A DNA stretch of 64,000 nt from Poecilobothrus nobilitatus. Taxonomy: Eukaryota > Arthropoda > Insecta > Diptera > Dolichopodidae. Location of the stretch: assembly GCA_947095535.1 (NCBI GenBank), contig OX352774.1:74958416-75022415 (forward strand), written 5' to 3'. This document shows positions 9,511 to 21,836 of this stretch, one piece after another. Positions within the stretch are counted from its first letter, which is position 1. Every line of letters begins with the position of its first letter. The notes below the pieces were generated by a model. That model was not told the origin of the DNA, ran no database searches, and saw nothing but the letters and a program-made list of their open reading frames with translations. Made by a program: the position numbers and the translations under genes.

Positions 9511-12290
9511 GGTTTTCACATATTGCCTTCTTAATTTTATATCGTAATTTTATTTAAGCATATTTTAAAATATGTTTTCTGTTTCTCATATTTTACTTCA
9601 TTTCCTCGCCCCTTCATTACTTTTACTCTATTATGCATAATGTTGACAGTTGTAATGAATTTTTATGGTTTATTGATTTCATGCAGGGAATATAAATGAA
9701 TAGATGAAAAATAATAGTAGTATATATAAATTTAATACCACTAAAACTGCTACAAATATTATGTTTATTTCATCATCTTCTAAGTAGCTAGAATCGAGTA
9801 ATTAACAAAAGATTTATCTAACTTGATTATATAAATAAGGAACTTTTTATAGAATTTTACTATGTTATGTTAAATTAAGTTAAAATGGAACACCTATACA
9901 CAGTTTTTAGATTAGATTCATTATTATAAAAAAAAACTTAGGTCCGCAACATTTTGAACTTTATAAGAAATGGTATAGAAATGTTCAATATTAGAAAGAA
10001 CGGGAAAATTCTTTATTGTCATATGACACGACACAAATATTTGCTAAAACAAAATTGTTGATAAAATTGCCATTGAGTTTAATTTTAAGATACTTTTTTG
10101 TGATCAGCAATTAAGAATTTTTTCAACGTGTGTTTTAATAAATATATTAAAATATTAAAAATTTCTAAAAAAAATGAGCAGTCTTGTGAGACAGTTTCGT
10201 TAATTATCAAATCAATCCTTTTCATTTGAGAGAATACAAAACAAACTACTTACAAACAAACAAAGAATATTTGATATTTTCGTTTTATAATTTTAAAGCA
10301 GCAATTTTTCATAGAATGCGCGTAATGGTAAATGCACACACCATAGCAACAAAATCAAGTCATTCGCCAATAAGAAATTAACGACGCCAGACTCAATGGC
10401 ATTAAAAAAATTTTAAACTATGACAAAAATTCGGTTTCTATGATAATAAAGAATTATGCACAACGTTTATAACAACCGACTCACTTACTTTCTTTAAAGG
10501 ATTTAAATCAGAGCAGACAAAAAGTTTTTCTTCTAAAGAAAAAAACAAATGCTTGATTTTTTTTTCAAATATTTTAAAATTATTTTGTAATTAAATTTTG
10601 TAATTTTCCAGCAAATTTATTTCGTAATTTTTTTTTTTTTTTGGCAAAGTAAATTAAAAAAAAAAAGTATAAATGAAAAAATAAAAATTTTTACCTTGAC
10701 ATTCTCATTCTGAAAATTAAAACAAACTAATTTTTGCTCTTTTTTAATCTTTTATATTTTAAATTAAAAAAGAAAAAAAAAGTTTTTCACGATTTTTTTT
10801 TGTAATATTTTGAAAACAATTAAAATTTAAAATTTGAAATAAAGTGAATGTAAAACAAAAAAAAAAAAAAATCTTAACCATAAATTTTAACTCATTTCCG
10901 AAAAATAAAAAAAAATTTTTTTTTTTTGTGCTGATATTTCAATCTCGATTCTCGTTCTATTAATATTTAAACAAATTTAATATCAATTTTTATATTTTAT
11001 TATCAAATAAAAAAAAAAAAATTCTTATTAGGCATAAAAAAAAATATGTATACATTCTAATATGTACTTTTTTTTTGTATTTTTTTTTTTATTATTTTTA
11101 ATAAATTCAATCATGTAATCATGTCACGTTATTTAAATAATGTATCTTTTGTCATATTATTTCCTTCTTCTTAAGAAAAAATTAATTGAGATTTAAGAAT
11201 ATGTCTAAAAATATATTTTTTTAAAAATTTTGTTGCTATGATTCCATAAGAATTTTCATTTGAAATTTTTGGACAAAAATCAAAAGACACAAAATTATAA
11301 ATAATTCAAAGATGAATGTTTGTGATTGTATATAGTTATTGTTGTTTTGTGTTGTCATCTTAAATAGATTAGCCGCGACAAACAAACAACCAAACAAAAA
11401 AAAAAACCACCAAATTATTTAATTCTTATTTTGCTCAGCAAAAAAAATAAAAAAAAAAAAAAATAAAGAAAGCTTTTTTTTTTTTGTCTTTTTTATAAGA
11501 TACTTTTTTCTATATTTATTTTTCTTTATTTTTCTTTATTTTTAAGTTTTTTTTTTTATTATGTACTTAAAAAAAAAAAACACATTCCTTAAAAGTAGGT
11601 AAATTACTTATTTCTTACTTATGCATAGGTATAATAATATCTTATTGTGAATTTTAAACTTTCCAAATATAGAATTTTTACCGTTATTTTTATTCTTTCT
11701 CATTAACTTTTTTTTTGATTTTGTAGGTTTCGTATCCATACGTTTTAAATAATCAAATAATTAGTACCTCTTTCATTTGAATCCTATAAATATGCTATGA
11801 ATAAAAAAAAAAAAAATGTTTGTATTTTTAATTTTAGCATATTTTTATTATTGTATTAATATTAGATTAAATAAATAAATAATTTTACAGTTCTTTTATT
11901 TTTATTTTTTTTGTACTAACAGAAAGACTGTGAGTTCAAAACCTTTACAGGTTGCTATATTTTTTTTGTTAAGTAAAATTGACAAAAAGTCATTTTTTAA
12001 CAAATATAAAAATAAAATAATATACATAAAATGAAGCATATTACTTTTATACATACTTATGTATAAAAATTATTAATAGTATTCAACTTATAATTGCCTT
12101 AGTAGCCGATGGTTTAATAATATTGTGTTATCCTATATGATTTGTAATAATTATTAAATTTCTGGGCAATTTTTATATATATAGGATTAGCCGAAAAATT
12201 TAAAATTGGCGTGCGATTTAACAATTTAATATTACATGTGCCTATTTAACAGTTCAAAAGTGTTAAAGAATAACTTCTATATTTTTTATA
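9511..12290. other. AT-rich non-coding sequence
   Basis: Homopolymer tracts dominate, especially at 10550-11600. About 10310-10400 is slightly richer in GC but matches nothing I know. No gene or RNA was recognised. Confidence 0.55.
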
Positions 12291-12292
12291 TA

Positions 12293-13261
12293 CAGTAAAA
12301 ACTCCATATAGCGTACCTTCTATTTAGCGAACATTTTTATTTAACGAACAATTTATACTACATTAGCATTACTATAACTTTTTAGAACAAAAAAATCTCT
12401 ATATATAATAAACTTCTATTTAACTAACATCTTAACATTCCTTCAAAAATTGTTACTCCATTTTACGAACTACAGTAACCTCGCGATTATATGAACTAAT
12501 GAATGCAGTCTAATTTCATATAAGTGAGATTATATAAAATTGATATGGATATGGGATCCTCATATTTTTTATATTTCTGATACATAAATAGATATTAAAT
12601 TACACATGTAGAGCTAAATTTCTATATTATCTGAATATATTCTATTTATGTATCAAAAAAATATTACCTCAATACAGAGAATATAACTGTTTTTAGTTTG
12701 AAACAAAAAAAAACAATTTTTGAAAAATACGTTAAATTAAAATTGTTCATATATAATAGAGTTGAAAATTTTGAAAGTTCATATAATAGGGTTTTGTATG
12801 GCAAAATGTTTGTTTTCATATAAAGCGATAGTTCATATAATGCAATGTTCATATGATCGCGATTCCACTGTATTCACAAAAATTTTAAAAATATTTTTAA
12901 AAATCTACATACATATTCATGAAATCTTTTGAAAACTTGTTAGCAACATTTTTAAAAAAAATTTACAAATATGTACATACGTATTAATGTCAAATTAATT
13001 TTTATGATATCTAAATGTCAAATATCAATTCAAATTTAAAATTTGTTTCGGTAAAAATATTTATGTAAAAAGATGCAATGTAAGATTATTTTTCATTAAT
13101 TTTTAAACTTTTTATCTTTATAAAAAAGAAATTGTTACAGAATGGAGAAAGAACGTAAGATATTTATTTTTTTTTTTTTTGGTTCTCTATTTAGCGAACT
13201 GCTCTATATTAGAAGCAAAAATATGTGGATTTAAACGGTTCGTTATATGGAGTTTTTACTG
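12293..13261. mobile_element. Outer pogo/Tigger-like MITE, interrupted by another MITE
   Basis: The left end CAGTAAAAACTCCATATAGCG (12293-12313) is the inverted match of 13241-13261 with one mismatch in 21. TA flanks both sides. Inside, TTTAGCGAAC-like motifs recur in both orientations near the ends (about 12323 and 13190), which is typical of sub-terminal repeats. There is no transposase. CAGT ends with TA duplication are typical of the pogo/Tigger branch of Tc1/mariner elements. Without the insertion at 12473-12870 it would be about 570 bp. Confidence 0.85.
12473..12870. mobile_element. Inner MITE nested in the outer one
   Basis: The left end begins CAGTAACCTCGCGATTATAT (12473-12492, the repeat running to 12496). 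Its inverted partner is 12847-12870, matching at 19 of 24 positions. TA lies on both sides (12471-12472 and 12871-12872). GTTCATATAA-type repeats occur several times internally (about 12746, 12777, 12830). It is non-coding. Its position inside the outer element shows that it inserted later. Confidence 0.85.
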
Positions 13262-13540
13262 TATAATATATATTATGTATATCTAAAAATAAAGTATTTA
13301 ACTTTATAAAAAAATAACAGATTAATTAACGTATATACAATAACTCTTAGCAGTGAATTAATTACATTAATATTAAATAAAAATAAAAGAGGTTATCAGA
13401 AATATTTAATTTCGATGTTTTAGAAAATTTAAACAATAAAAAATTCGCTTATAATAGTTTGTTTAGTTTATTTTTTGAACCACTACACAATTGAATCATT
13501 TTAAATACACATTAATATAAGGTCCTCTAAAAAAATTAAC
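13262..13540. other. AT-rich non-coding sequence
   Basis: Nothing is recognisable between the nested MITEs and the dispersed repeat that follows. Confidence 0.5.
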
Positions 13541-13549
13541 GAATATTTG

Positions 13550-13680
13550 CATATTCTTAAAGACTTATCATATGAAGAATATCACTGACGCGATGCTTTG
13601 TTATTTTACTAGACGTTCCTCTAATGTATCGAACACTTTGTTATTCTATTAGACTAACGTAGACTAAAGTGATATTTTTC
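13550..13680. repeat. Dispersed repeat, copy 1 (second copy near 46.8 kb)
   Basis: ACTGACGCGATGCTTTGTTA and the flanking ATATTCTT and ACTTATCA strings are shared with 46785-46862. In this copy CTTTGTTATT-TA-TAGAC occurs twice, and GAAGAATATCACT (13575) has an inverted partner AGTGATATTTTTC (about 13667-13679), so the unit can fold. The class is unknown. Confidence 0.7.
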
Positions 13681-13689
13681 ACAGAACTA

Positions 13690-15459
13690 TTTTAGTTTAC
13701 ATTTAAATGTGACAAAATTTTTATTTGACAGCACAAATTTAAAATGCTTACCAACATAACAAAAATATTCATCGTGTGTCTTTGCAGAATTGTTTTTTTT
13801 TTTTTTTTTTTTTTTTTTACATATGTGGATGTGACGTGATACATTTTTCGATCGTTTCAGTTGATGAGTGTATTACCTGGTCTGAATAAAAAAGGAACCG
13901 TTTCAACTTATATTCTTGTTCTATTTTTAAAATTATATTGAAACATAGATAAAAAATGTTTTTATCAAAAGTTTTGTTTGATTTGCATATATCTATAGTC
14001 GCTTCCAAAATGGTTCATGATGGAATTTTTGTTAATTTTATTAGAAACTTATTAATGATGATTTTAAATTGTACCACTCAAAAGTTTTATTCAAACAAAA
14101 GTAATCTACTACTATTTTATGTTCTTAGATTTTTTAATAATCATTAAATTTAATCTAAAAATCACCAAAAATTAAGTCAAAATTATAAATCTTATTGTTA
14201 TGTTGTTTTTTTTTTTTTTTTTGTTTTATTTGATTTGAGTCAGTTATCGTGCCCGCTTAAAAACAAGTTTGAGCTACTTTTTTTTTTCTTAACACTTTCT
14301 TTATTTATGATTCTTGTTTGCTTTTTCATTTTTCAATAAGTAAACATAAAAAAAAACAAAAAAAAAAATTTTTTAAAAATGAGTTATTGTCTATTTTTTG
14401 TCTGTTTATTTATTCAATTTCATCAAAACAGAATTAATGAGGTTAAACTTTTAACTGGAATTGGACTTGGTAAAAAGCGAAAAAAAAAAAAAATTAAAAT
14501 TAATTAAAAAAATATAGAAAAATAATTAATAAAAAAAAAAAATAAAAAAAAAGAAAGAAGAGATGGAAAAGAAGGGAAAATAATGAAGACACGATTTTTC
14601 AAGATATTAACAGTTTCACTATTTTAATGCAAAAAAAAAAAAAAGTGAAAAAAAGTGAGTTTAAAATAAGTATTTATTTTTGGAAGAATATTATAATCTG
14701 CAATTTTTTTTTTTTGTGAATCGCGTTAATTAATTTTATTTTTTTATTTGGCTTTATTTTAATTTTTAAAAATAAAATATGTGTCAGTAATATTTAAAAA
14801 TGTTTTTCACCATTTTTTAAGATAATTACGTACAATTTTTTTTTTTTTGTTTTTTGATAATGATAATGATTATATACTAACACTATAGAGAAATTTGAAG
14901 TTTGCGTTTTCACATAAAATTTAACTAAATATCATATTCATAGCACGTTTAATCATATATAATTACTGATTTGGGAATAAAAATAACTAACTGTTATTAA
15001 TCAGTTAAATAATGGAAAAAAAAAAACGTAAAAAGTAGGTCATTACATCACGCTAGTAGTAAAAGTTCTATATCTGAACCTATATATTATACATCATATT
15101 CGTCAATGCGTTCTCTAATTATCATTAAATTTTTAATATTATCATCATTCATCAGTTATCACCTACGCTAAACATTATTATTATTTTTAGATGTATTAAT
15201 ACGTATGATGTGTATATTTTTCATTCACACCTTAAGTATTGTGCAATAATATGTGCTTTTTTTTTTTCTTCTGTTAAATTCTATTTACAAATTATTTATT
15301 TACTGTATTACATATTAATTTAATTTATTTAAAATAAAGAATGATATAAAAAACTAGGATGTTTTTTTTATACTGTTTATGCTTAAAGTTAAATTTGAAA
15401 AGTAACTACTAAATTTTCATTAAATTAATTAAAAATTTTTAGTACTAAAACAACACTTC
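13690..15459. other. AT-rich non-coding sequence
   Basis: Long T runs occur at 13793-13818 and many A tracts around 14340-14640. No gene or RNA was recognised. Confidence 0.5.
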
Positions 15460-15467
15460 TTATATAG

Positions 15468-15960
15468 TTTGAATATTTTATTTAATTACCTTAGTTAGTT
15501 CACTAAAATATTGACAGTTAATCAAATAAGATAAACTAATTTTGAAAGATACGGTCCAACTTCCTATCCCCTAAACCAAACTGTACATTTGTATTAAAAG
15601 TTCCATCCAAGAGTTTGGTTTTAAAAGGGGGGTGGTTTTGGTTGGTTAAAGTCCAACACTACACTGAGGAAGCACGTGCAGTTCCTCTTGATGACTTTCG
15701 AGTTTTCCACCAAACCACAAAAAAAAAAAAATTGGAAACACTTAAAAATAAAATTCGAAAGAAAAAAAAAATACTTAACACGTGTTCTAAGTTCAAATAT
15801 TTTATTTAATACCTAGGTACACTACAATGTTGGCAGTTAATCAAATAATTTAAGAAGATACGGTCCCAACTCTCTGGAAACCATAAATAATATTCGAAAA
15901 AAAAAAAAATACTTAGCACAAGAAATTAAAATTCTGTGCTATTAGTTAATATTTAAGTGT
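15468..15960. repeat. Degenerate tandem duplication, unit about 320-340 bp
   Basis: The segment from about 15468 (AATATTTTATTTAATTACC, then CAGTTAATCAAATAA and GATACGGTCC) is repeated from about 15797 with the same three strings in the same order. A second shared block, ATTCGAAA followed by an A run and TACTTA, appears near 15752 and 15892. The copies have diverged and differ in length. Between them is a short GGT-rich patch. It is non-coding. Confidence 0.6.
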
Positions 15961-18190
15961 GAAATAGTATTTAAGTGTGGTAAGTCTGAAGAGGCATTTT
16001 AGAATAAAAGATTTCAAGAAATTTTTCAAATTAAAAGTACAGGTAGCAAAAGGTACTTGTGTCATATCTTATCAAGTTTCAAATATTATTGAGTACGTTT
16101 GATGAGTACATTTTTTTTTTTTTTTTAGTTTTAAATTAAAAATTTTTATTATTATTTTTTGTTGATTTCAAAATGAAATTTAAAACAGTAATTAAGTTAA
16201 TAAAAAAAAAAACAAAACAAAAAAATTGTGGATCATAAAGATTATTTCGTCTTTCTTTTTTTTTTTTTTTTTTTTTATTTATTTTCTTGTCTTATTCATA
16301 TTTGATTTGACCTAAATTTAGTTTTTTATTATCTTTGTATTTTATATTCTTATCGCATTCAAAGCAGACATTTTTTTTATTTTATGTACTGTATACGTAT
16401 TCTTTTCTATATTAAAAAATGAATTTAAGTCTTTTTTTTTATATTGTATAGAGGGTACGTATGTATTATTATTTAATTTAAAAAACAAAGTGTCTAAAAA
16501 ACTTAAAATTGAATTGTAATAATTTTTTTAAAAAATAAATGTTATTGCAAATTGTTATTATTGAAATTGATATTTTTTTTTTATTTGAAAGCTCATTTGC
16601 TAATTTTCCATTTTATTGTTTTTTTTTCAGTTGTTTTCTTCTCTTAGTTATTTACATGTTTACAACATTTTAAATTTTCTTGCCTCCATTTTATTTTTTT
16701 CTTTTTTTCAAGCAGCAAGAAGTAGGTATTTGTTCTCATTTTTTTAATTTTAATCCAGAACCACCAAATTCATAAAAAAAAAAACAAAACAAAAATAAAA
16801 CACTAAAAAAGCAATAAAAAAAAAAGCTACAAAAAAATGTGACACAACCATTTTGTCGTTTAGCAGAAGTACAAACAAAAACAAAAAAAAAGTTTAAAAA
16901 AACTGGGTCACCGCAAAAACTCAAAAACTTGACCCTAATTTCATAGAACTTGCGTTTCGGAATGCTATGTGTAGCTTTTTTTTTTTTTTCGTTTTCTTTT
17001 ATGTAGCATACATTAACAGTTTACTTAGTACTACTAAATATTTTATAGATATATGTATATGGTTAGGTACGTATTTATAATATATTGTATTAATAAATAC
17101 ACATATCCATACAGAATTTATAATGTTCGCAGTCGTAAAAGGTATATAAAAGGTACCTACATACATACATATATAATAAATTTATAAAATTAATAAAATA
17201 AATAAATTTCAAATTGTTAAAAAATTGTTCAAAAAGAAAAATCTTTTTTTTTTTTTTTTGTTGATAACTCCTATCGACGAATAGATTACGTTATTTTTTT
17301 GTTTTAAGTCAGAAAATCATTAATTGCTAATCACAAATACGTACGCGCTCCTTAACTCTATCGGTAAACAAACTGAACGGGCCAATTAATTTATAATCAA
17401 TTCCTTTTCCTTTTTGATTAAAATTTTTTTTATATAAAAACTTGTTGCAATAAAAAAAAAAAACACTTATGTTTTTTTAAAATAAAAAAAAAAAAAAATA
17501 AAATATTTGTATAATTTAAAAACATAACACAATATAACGGTTTTTCAAAAAAAAAAATTTAATAATGTAACATATAATAAATAACATAAATCAAATAATA
17601 TACACAAGGTATTTTTCTTTTATAATACAGTATAAGCCAAAAATTCCTAAATACATAAGTATGCATATAATATGTGTACCTATATATGATGTATAATATT
17701 TGCATGTGTATATGAAATGCTTAGAAAAAAAAACAAAAAGCTTTTTGAAAGAGAGAGAAAGAAAACAAAACTTTAAATATGAATAAAAAAAACAAATAAA
17801 ACTTCCAAATTGAAATGAATTAAATATTATCTATTATATAAGAGGAAAAGAGACAACTGAATGTAAAAAGTTATATTTGTAAGCGAAAAAAATGGTAGAA
17901 AAAAAAGTTCGAAATTAAAAAACCCAAAATTTTTTTTTTTTATTGTTTCCTTTTATTTTAAAATATTTTTTAGTATAAAATAAAAAAAAAAAATGAAATA
18001 TGAATGTATGTAATAATATTTTTTCACCTATCTTTTACCTTCTTAAAAATTCTCCGTCTACCCATAGGCATTTTAATATTATGTAGATAGGCACCTATAA
18101 TAAAAATTTACAGCAAATGTTGGTTAATGTAATTTGGTTTTTCCTTTTTTTTTTTTTTTGATGTTTACTTTCTTTGTTGTAAATTTTTTT
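15961..18190. other. AT-rich non-coding sequence
   Basis: Poly-T and poly-A tracts and short CATA/TATG repeats (about 17156-17175). No gene was recognised. Confidence 0.5.
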
Positions 18191-18275
18191 CAATAGATTA
18201 CAGAATATACATAAATATACATACATACATACATAGGTACATATATATTTTATTTTAAATTACTGTAATCTATTG
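18191..18275. repeat. Perfect 13-bp inverted repeat around a CATA microsatellite
   Basis: CAATAGATTACAG (18191-18203) is exactly complementary to CTGTAATCTATTG (18263-18275). The 59-bp loop holds a CATA repeat. It may be a tiny MITE or a replication-generated hairpin. Confidence 0.7.
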
Positions 18276-19980
18276 TAAAGTAAATTCAAAGTAAATTGAT
18301 ATTGAACAATAACAGGTTTATAATTTTTACCGTTATTTAATTTTTATTTTATTATAAATTTTTCTTTTTTTGTGAAATAATGTTTAAATCAAAATCAGAA
18401 AACTGTAATGTATTTTTTTTTTTTATTTGCATTGTAAATTGTAAGTATGTAAACTAAATATACATATTTTAGGTAAGATACATAATATGACAATTTATAA
18501 TTACATATATGTACATATATAATGTATATTGATTGCTGATATTAATAATTAATGAATCAGTGATTAAAATTAGTTGTTAAATTTTCTGAACAATTCAAAT
18601 GGTAATTAACTATAATCAACACCGAATGCGATTAGGCGGCTGACAAAAATCGATGTCTAAAAAAACATGTTTGATAACAATTACAATTGGAAAAAATGGA
18701 AAGCTATTTTTTTTATTATTTATTTTAATTATGATAAGTAGAAAAAAATATAAAAATAAAAAATATATAGCAGACATTTTTTTTTATGTTATTATTATGT
18801 ATGTATGTATGTATATTGAAAAATTACGTTTAACGTGCCATTTGATGTTATTTAAATTATGATGCAATGCATAAATTAGGATTTCGTTCAAACATTTTGT
18901 TTATATTTACTTAAATGACGAAAATAAAATAAATGCTAGTGTTTTTTTTCATAAGGTTTTTTTTTTCTATCTATATTGGATTTTGAGAAATTCAGTTCAG
19001 TTATTTTACTTTTTTTTTTCATTCGTTTACAACCAAAGTGTTTTTTGAATTTTTAAAAAAGATTTTTGAAGTTTTCAAATTTCTTAAACCACTGTACATT
19101 ATTACAAAAATTATATAACTATGTACATATGTACTTATTTACCATATATTATGTATAAAGTTGAATTTCAGAAGTTATGACTACTACGACAAAACAATAT
19201 AAATTTTTCATCCTTTTTAAAAATTGTAAAAGTAATTTATGAGTTAATAAGTAATTTTAGTCTTTGGATGATGTTTTAACATTACATTGTAATTTTTAAT
19301 TAACACTTTTTTTTTCAATCAAAAGTACCTACTATGAGCACACAAAATCAGACTGTATAAATTTATTTTTTTCATACATTGCTGTCAAAATACTGTTCAA
19401 AACTAATAAAGTAAAAAAGCTTTAAATTTGTAAATTTTTTAGTGAGGGGGCGATTTTTTACTACTAATTTAAATGAAATAAAAAGATTAAAATTCATAAT
19501 AATCTCATAATTTTTTTTTTTTTATTTTTTTCATGCATCTGACATAATTCAAAGGTAAATTCAAATAAAATGAACATTACTATTTCAATATTACGTGACC
19601 AAAATCTCCAATTTACTTTGAAAAAATACACACAATATAAGGTATCTACTATCTATTCAAAAATTTTTATACTTTATGTACATAAAATGCAAATTTAGAT
19701 TTAATGCATTCACGTGCAATATTTTCAAATACAGTTTCAAAGAAAATATACACATACATACATATTTTAATTAATAATTTTTAAAGTAATTTTGTTTTTT
19801 CCTTTTTAAGTTTAACCTAAATTTAAATTATTTTATCACCCACAAATAATATTTAATGTGGTGTGGTATTAATGTAATTCTAAAAAAAAAAAAAATATTT
19901 TAAATTTTATTTTCAAATTGTTTTCTTTACATTATTTTCAAAATACATATACATATAAAACAAGATAGTATGTAAAATCA
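18276..19980. other. AT-rich non-coding sequence
   Basis: No genes were recognised. A TATG microsatellite lies near 18796-18812. Confidence 0.5.
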
Positions 19981-19982
19981 AA

Positions 19983-20296
19983 GATTTTTAAAGGCGCACA
20001 TTTTCCACAAAACGATAAAAACGTACTCAAAATATGAAAAAATTGTGAAAAATCAAGGACACTTTCTTGTTCGTTTGGCGTTTCTAGATTGAAAAAATGT
20101 TAAACAAAATCTAAAATCTATACACATTTGTAAATAAGGCTTTTTTACAACTTTGAGAGGCTGTAGTTTTTGTTAAATACATATTGATAGTTAACATTTT
20201 ATTGTTCTATCTTAAACAGTGTAGAAGTTTTATAAGCAAATAAAGGGACAGACTAATAATCAAATATTTCCGTTTTTTTTTTTAAAAATATGCTAA
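19983..20296 (+). mobile_element. GCACATTTTC-family element, copy 2 (internally deleted)
   Basis: The left end GATTTTTAAAGGCGCACATTTTCC and right end AAAAATATGCTAAAG match the family ends. Inside are GGCGTTTCTAGATTGAAAAA and AGTGTAGAAGTTTTATAAGC, both conserved in longer copies. It is shorter than most because the middle is missing. Confidence 0.75.
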
Positions 20297-20739
20297 AGAA
20301 ATCTATTTTTCAGGAATTCTTAATCAAATTTAAAATCCATTATTCTGAATATTATTTATAATATCAAAACATTTGGTATTCTTTTATTTAATTTTATTGT
20401 TTTAATCTTTGAATTTCCTCACACAATAATAATATGATGACCCTGATAAACAAGCAAAAATAAATAAATTTCCAATTGGATGAATTGAATATATAATAAT
20501 ATTATACATATTTATTTCATAAGTTAATTATAAATGTTACAAACTACAAAAAAAAAAACAAAAAACTCTTTTGTTCTATTAAATAATTAATATTTAAAAT
20601 TTTATATTATATATTTCAACATTATTTATAAATTTAAAACAAGGGCAGTATAGTATGAAAAAACTTATCAAAAAGACAATAAAAAAAAATCCTTCTAGAA
20701 ATGCCACAATTTTTACCTCAAAATTTTTTTCTGTTAAGA

Positions 20740-21410
20740 TAATTGCAAAAAATCACGAGACACTTTTTTCAATTAAAATCAAATAAAATTGTTCTAAAGT
20801 ACCTACCAAGTTTCAGATTTTTAATACATAATAGAATTTACTTTTTTGTAGTAGCCCCTTAATATTCAGCCCTAAAACAGGAAGAAGTATATAATATTTT
20901 GCTTTAAGTTATTTTTTACTTAAATAATTAAATCATGCTTTTTTGTTAACGATTATACGACTTTTAAGAATTTTTATTAAAATATCTAACTTGAAACGTT
21001 TTAGGAGATAAGAGAGGAGAGGATTACATTTCAAATGATTTCAAATTTTTGCCACATAGGTAGCATAAATTTAAATTTTGAATTAAAAAAAAAAAAAAAT
21101 TCTTTAAATATTTAGTAGATCTTGAATTATTTTTTAGTTGCTGTAATTCCGTAAGGGGTTATGTTATATAAAAATTTTCTTCCCTTAGATGTTATTTAAG
21201 CACAAATGTTTAATTATGTGTATGTTAACAAGATCTATCTACAATTATGTGTTTATTAACAAGACATAATATGTATATTAAATTTCATTACTTAAACTTC
21301 AAAACTACTAGATCTAGAAGTTTTATAAATAAACGGATCGGCGAACAAACAAAATTAAATTAATATAAGCACATTTTCTCAAAATAATAAATTCAAATAA
21401 TATTGGAATT
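20740..21410 (+). mobile_element. GCACATTTTC-family element, copy 3 (diverged)
   Basis: AATCACGAGACACTTTTTT (about 20750) resembles AATCAAG-CACACTTTTG of copy 4. CTGTAATTCCGTAAGGGGTT (about 21141) matches the family's CTCCGTAACGG string. The right end has AAGTTTTATAAATAAACGG and ATAAGCACATTTTCTC (about 21366). The left boundary is unclear. Confidence 0.55.
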
Positions 21411-21710
21411 TCTATATATTGCAAAATTCTTCCCTCCTACATTTCTATTGTTGTGTTATGTATGAAAAAAAAAATTATAATATGTATGTGCAATTGTTTT
21501 AAATCATTTTTTTTTATTATTATTATTACTATTTTTATTTAAAAGTCAATTATGAAATTAAATTAATTTATAATTGAATAAATTAAATAAATTTATTGGT
21601 TGTGTTGTTTGTCTTCTTTCATTATATTTTGTATATGTACATATTATATACTTTTAATGATGAGCAACAATATCATTTTATATTTATTTTTTGAAAAAAT
21701 GTACATATAA

Positions 21711-21749
21711 CTAATTTGAATTTTTTTTATTTTTATTTTTCAGGTAAGC
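21711..21749 (+). promoter_or_regulatory. Candidate recursive (ratchet) splice site
   Basis: CTAAT at 21711-21715 puts a branch-point adenosine 29 nt before CAG at 21741-21743. Between them lies a T-rich tract. GTAAGC follows directly at 21744-21749, so acceptor and donor abut with no exon between. This is the layout of recursive splice sites in long dipteran introns: using the acceptor rebuilds a 5' splice site that is then used for the next step. Function is inferred from the sequence. Confidence 0.7.
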
Positions 21750-21836
21750 ATCATCACTTTATTAATTTTATTTATTCATTGCATATATTAAGGTAAGCAT
21801 GTCTCAACAATTTTATATATTAATTGCATATATTAA
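21743..21836 (+). repeat. Tandem duplication just downstream of the ratchet site
   Basis: Two copies of a 45-49 bp unit (21743-21791 and 21792-21836) each begin GGTAAGCAT and end ATTGCATATATTAA. The second copy therefore carries a second donor-like AAG/GTAAGC at 21791-21797, without a pyrimidine tract before it. Confidence 0.75.

Noticed and set aside
12664..12852. 62-codon - strand frame
   Set aside because: Falls within the inner MITE and reads its repeats.
18455..18480. TTTTAG/GTAAGA as another ratchet site
   Set aside because: Upstream sequence is not a pyrimidine tract and no CTAAT lies at the right distance.
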